Positions 62,702 to 64,000 of a stretch of 64,000 nucleotides of DNA are shown here, piece after piece. Each line of letters opens with the position of its first letter. The stretch's first letter is position 1. The stretch is from contig NZ_JAKFUM010000010.1 in the NCBI RefSeq assembly GCF_021732705.1, forward strand, positions 62,001 through 126,000. Reading direction: 5' to 3'. The notes below the pieces were generated by a model. That model made no database searches and was not told the origin of the DNA. It worked only from the letters and a program-made list of their open reading frames with translations. Made by a program: the position numbers and the translations under genes. This DNA is from Nevskia sp. (GTDB lineage Bacteria; Pseudomonadota; Gammaproteobacteria; Nevskiales; Nevskiaceae).

Positions 62702-63301
62702 ATGACCGCACCGCTCACGCTGGGCCAGATTGCTGGCGCCCCGAACACCCCGTCGCCGTGGGACAAGTCCGCACTGCTGGTGATCGATCTGCAGAACGAA
62801 TATCAGACCGGCGCGCTGCCGCTGGCCGAGCTTGACCGTGCGCTGACGCACACCAAGGCCCTGCTCGCGAAGGCCCGCGCCAGCGGCGTGCCGGTCTTCC
62901 ACTTCCAGCACAAGACCGGCCCCGGCGCCCCGATCTTCGATCCGACCAGCAAGGCCTTCGCACTGATCGACGACGTTGCGCCGATTCCCGGCGAAACCGT
63001 GATCGAGAAGAGCTATCCGAACTGCTTCACCGCCACCGGGCTCGAAGACGCGCTGAAGGCGACCGGCCGTACCGAAGTGATCCTCGCCGGCGCGATGACC
63101 CACATGTGCATCTCGTCGACCGCGCGCTCGGCGTTCGATCGTGGCTTCCGGCCGACCGTCGTTGCCGATGCCTGCGCCACGCGCGACCTGCCCGGCCCGA
63201 ACGGCGAAACGATTCCCGCCGCGCAGGTGCACGCCAACGCGCTGGCCCAGATCGCCGACGGCTTCATGGTCGTGGTCAAGGACGAAACGGCTTGGGCATG
63301 A
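62702..63301 (+). CDS. Isochorismatase-family cysteine hydrolase
   Basis: A 199-residue cytoplasmic hydrolase after a GAGGAGAA ribosome site. Catalytic triad of the family: Asp in LLVIDLQNEYQTG, Lys in ETVIEKSYPN, and Cys in GAMTHMCISSTARSA, with the cis-peptide just before THMC. Members hydrolyse amides or vinyl ethers (nicotinamide, carbamoylsarcosine, isochorismate); the substrate is unknown. Single gene. Its stop codon lies inside a perfect 15-bp palindrome. Confidence 0.9.
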   Translation: MTAPLTLGQIAGAPNTPSPWDKSALLVIDLQNEYQTGALPLAELDRALTHTKALLAKARASGVPVFHFQHKTGPGAPIFDPTSKAFALIDDVAPIPGETVIEKSYPNCFTATGLEDALKATGRTEVILAGAMTHMCISSTARSAFDRGFRPTVVADACATRDLPGPNGETIPAAQVHANALAQIADGFMVVVKDETAWA

Positions 63302-63330
63302 TCCTTTCGAGCATCGCTCGAAAGGATCAT
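63298..63330. terminator. 15-bp perfect hairpin overlapping the isochorismatase stop
   Basis: ATGATCCTTTCGAGC (63298-63312) pairs perfectly with GCTCGAAAGGATCAT (63316-63330) around ATC. It includes the gene's TGA. No T-run follows, so it may act as an RNA-stabilising or weak terminator element. Confidence 0.55.
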
Positions 63331-63456
63331 GCGACCGGCCATGGAGGGCCGTGCCGGTAGTCGCCGAACGCGGAAACCATCTCGCCATGGATGGCAGGGC
63401 GCTCTTTCAGCACGAAGTCCTGCTCGACACCGTTATGCGACCGGCCATGGAGGGCC
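63329..63456 (+). repeat. Two copies of a 22-bp direct repeat
   Basis: The 22-bp word beginning ATGCGACCGGCCATGG occurs at 63329-63350 and again, identically, at 63435-63456, in the short gap between the isochorismatase gene and the convergent dioxygenase gene. It carries CCGGCCATGG in its middle. Origin unknown. Confidence 0.7.
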
Positions 63457-63467
63457 AGTCGCAGCGC

Positions 63468-64000
63468 TCACGTCGTCGGTAATACCTTGAACGTCACCAC
63501 CAGCACATCGCGGTAGGCCGGCTGGGTCGGATCGAGCGCTTCGACCGGCGTCACGCCGTGCCGCACCCGGCTGTCATCGACCAGCGCGGCATCGAACGGC
63601 TGAGCGAGGGTGAAACTGCCGAGCAGGCGGCCGTCGTCGTCGTGAATCGTGGTGGTGCCCTGCGCGATGTTGTGACGGCGGATCATCAGCACCAGCACGT
63701 GATCGACACCATCGCGATGCGCGCCTTCCGGCGTCGGCTGGCCGACCATGTCCGGCCCGGCCTCGATCCGGAACTGGTGGACCTCGACCTTCCAGCGCAC
63801 GGCCTGCGGTGACAGGCGTCCGAACAGGGCGGCGCACCAGCGCAGGATCGTGGTCAGGCTGTCGCCGGTGGCGACCGCATCCAGCACCGGTTCGAACCAG
63901 CGTGCCACGCCGCCGTTCAGCGGGTTGTACTCCAGCCCCTGAAAGTGCGGCTGATGCGGCTCGCGCGTGATCGCCCCGCCCGCCGTGACCGTGAACACGG
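63468..64000 (-). CDS. 2OG-Fe(II) dioxygenase-like protein, N-terminus outside the window
   Basis: At least 176 residues of a protein entering from the right edge. The iron site looks like EGAHRDGVDHVLVLMI (HxD) with a later His in RVRHGVTPVE, the form found in the 2OG-Fe dioxygenase family that includes BsmA and amino-acid hydroxylases such as L-isoleucine 4-hydroxylase. The family is usually about 230-250 residues, so some 60 N-terminal residues are cut off. A free-amino-acid hydroxylase is the best guess. It ends convergent with the isochorismatase gene. Confidence 0.7.
   Translation of the reverse strand, partial: VFTVTAGGAITREPHQPHFQGLEYNPLNGGVARWFEPVLDAVATGDSLTTILRWCAALFGRLSPQAVRWKVEVHQFRIEAGPDMVGQPTPEGAHRDGVDHVLVLMIRRHNIAQGTTTIHDDDGRLLGSFTLAQPFDAALVDDSRVRHGVTPVEALDPTQPAYRDVLVVTFKVLPTT

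Overview
The window is a high-GC, densely coded chromosomal segment of a Gram-negative gammaproteobacterium. It has class Ia ribonucleotide reductase with a Pseudomonas-type NrdA (two ATP-cones), hldD for LPS heptose, glnE, motAB, tauABCD, msrA/msrB and several OmpA-like and beta-barrel outer-membrane proteins. This mix, together with a PhaC-like hydrolase and a RIO kinase, suggests a Nevskiales/Xanthomonadales-like environmental organism. That placement is inferred from gene content only.

Layout. 0-3.6 kb: an AmpG-like permease (cut by the window edge), a GNAT acetyltransferase, and a translationally coupled arsenic operon arsR-aquaporin-arsC-arsH behind a palindromic operator. 3.7-5.1 kb: a ManC/AlgA-type mannose-1-phosphate guanylyltransferase. 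5.1-10.6 kb: nrdA and nrdB, each with its own upstream region carrying NrdR-box-like palindromes, plus a DnaA-box-like site before nrdA. 10.6-15.5 kb: an accessory patch. It holds a brnT/brnA toxin-antitoxin pair caught between the real nrdB 3' end and a decayed second copy of that end, then a strikingly AT-rich AAA ATPase-TOPRIM (OLD/PARIS-like) nuclease, a small lipoprotein, and a membrane-anchored Mrr-type nuclease with a topoisomerase zinc finger. 15.7-19 kb: the deoC-deoB-deoA deoxynucleoside catabolic operon.

19-33.5 kb: mostly single genes or small operons. These include a protein with a CNF1/BLF1-like LSGC deamidase motif, a SMYD-like SET-domain protein, a PhaC-like hydrolase with Ser in place of Cys, a DDRY-repeat secreted protein, a YghU-type GST, an APH-like kinase paired with a lipocalin/AttH-like protein, thioredoxin 2, a second protein with a T-x5-C...H motif, a PHB-depolymerase/feruloyl-esterase-like protein with a glycine-rich repeat, a histidine acid phosphatase and a flavin monooxygenase. 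33.7-35.7 kb: motA-motB behind a sigma-28-type promoter. 36-44.5 kb: flavin reductase, outer-membrane beta-barrel, nitroreductase, orphan ParA-like ATPase, lipoprotein, RIO kinase, FKBP, a frameshifted alpha/beta hydrolase and two secreted proteins.

44.6-64 kb: a fragment of a decayed AAA ATPase, hldD coupled to glnE, a D-amino-acid-dehydrogenase-like oxidase, tauABCD, two tandem OmpA-family porins followed by a lipoprotein related to the one at 39 kb, rmuC, an HNH endonuclease, a zinc alcohol dehydrogenase, gloA, msrA-msrB, an isochorismatase-family hydrolase and a 2OG-Fe dioxygenase cut by the window edge.

No rRNA, tRNA, CRISPR array, complete insertion sequence or integrase was seen. The strongest leads for new biology are the fused ATPase-TOPRIM protein and its nrdB-duplication neighbourhood, and the two unlinked proteins sharing a CNF1/BLF1-like catalytic pattern.
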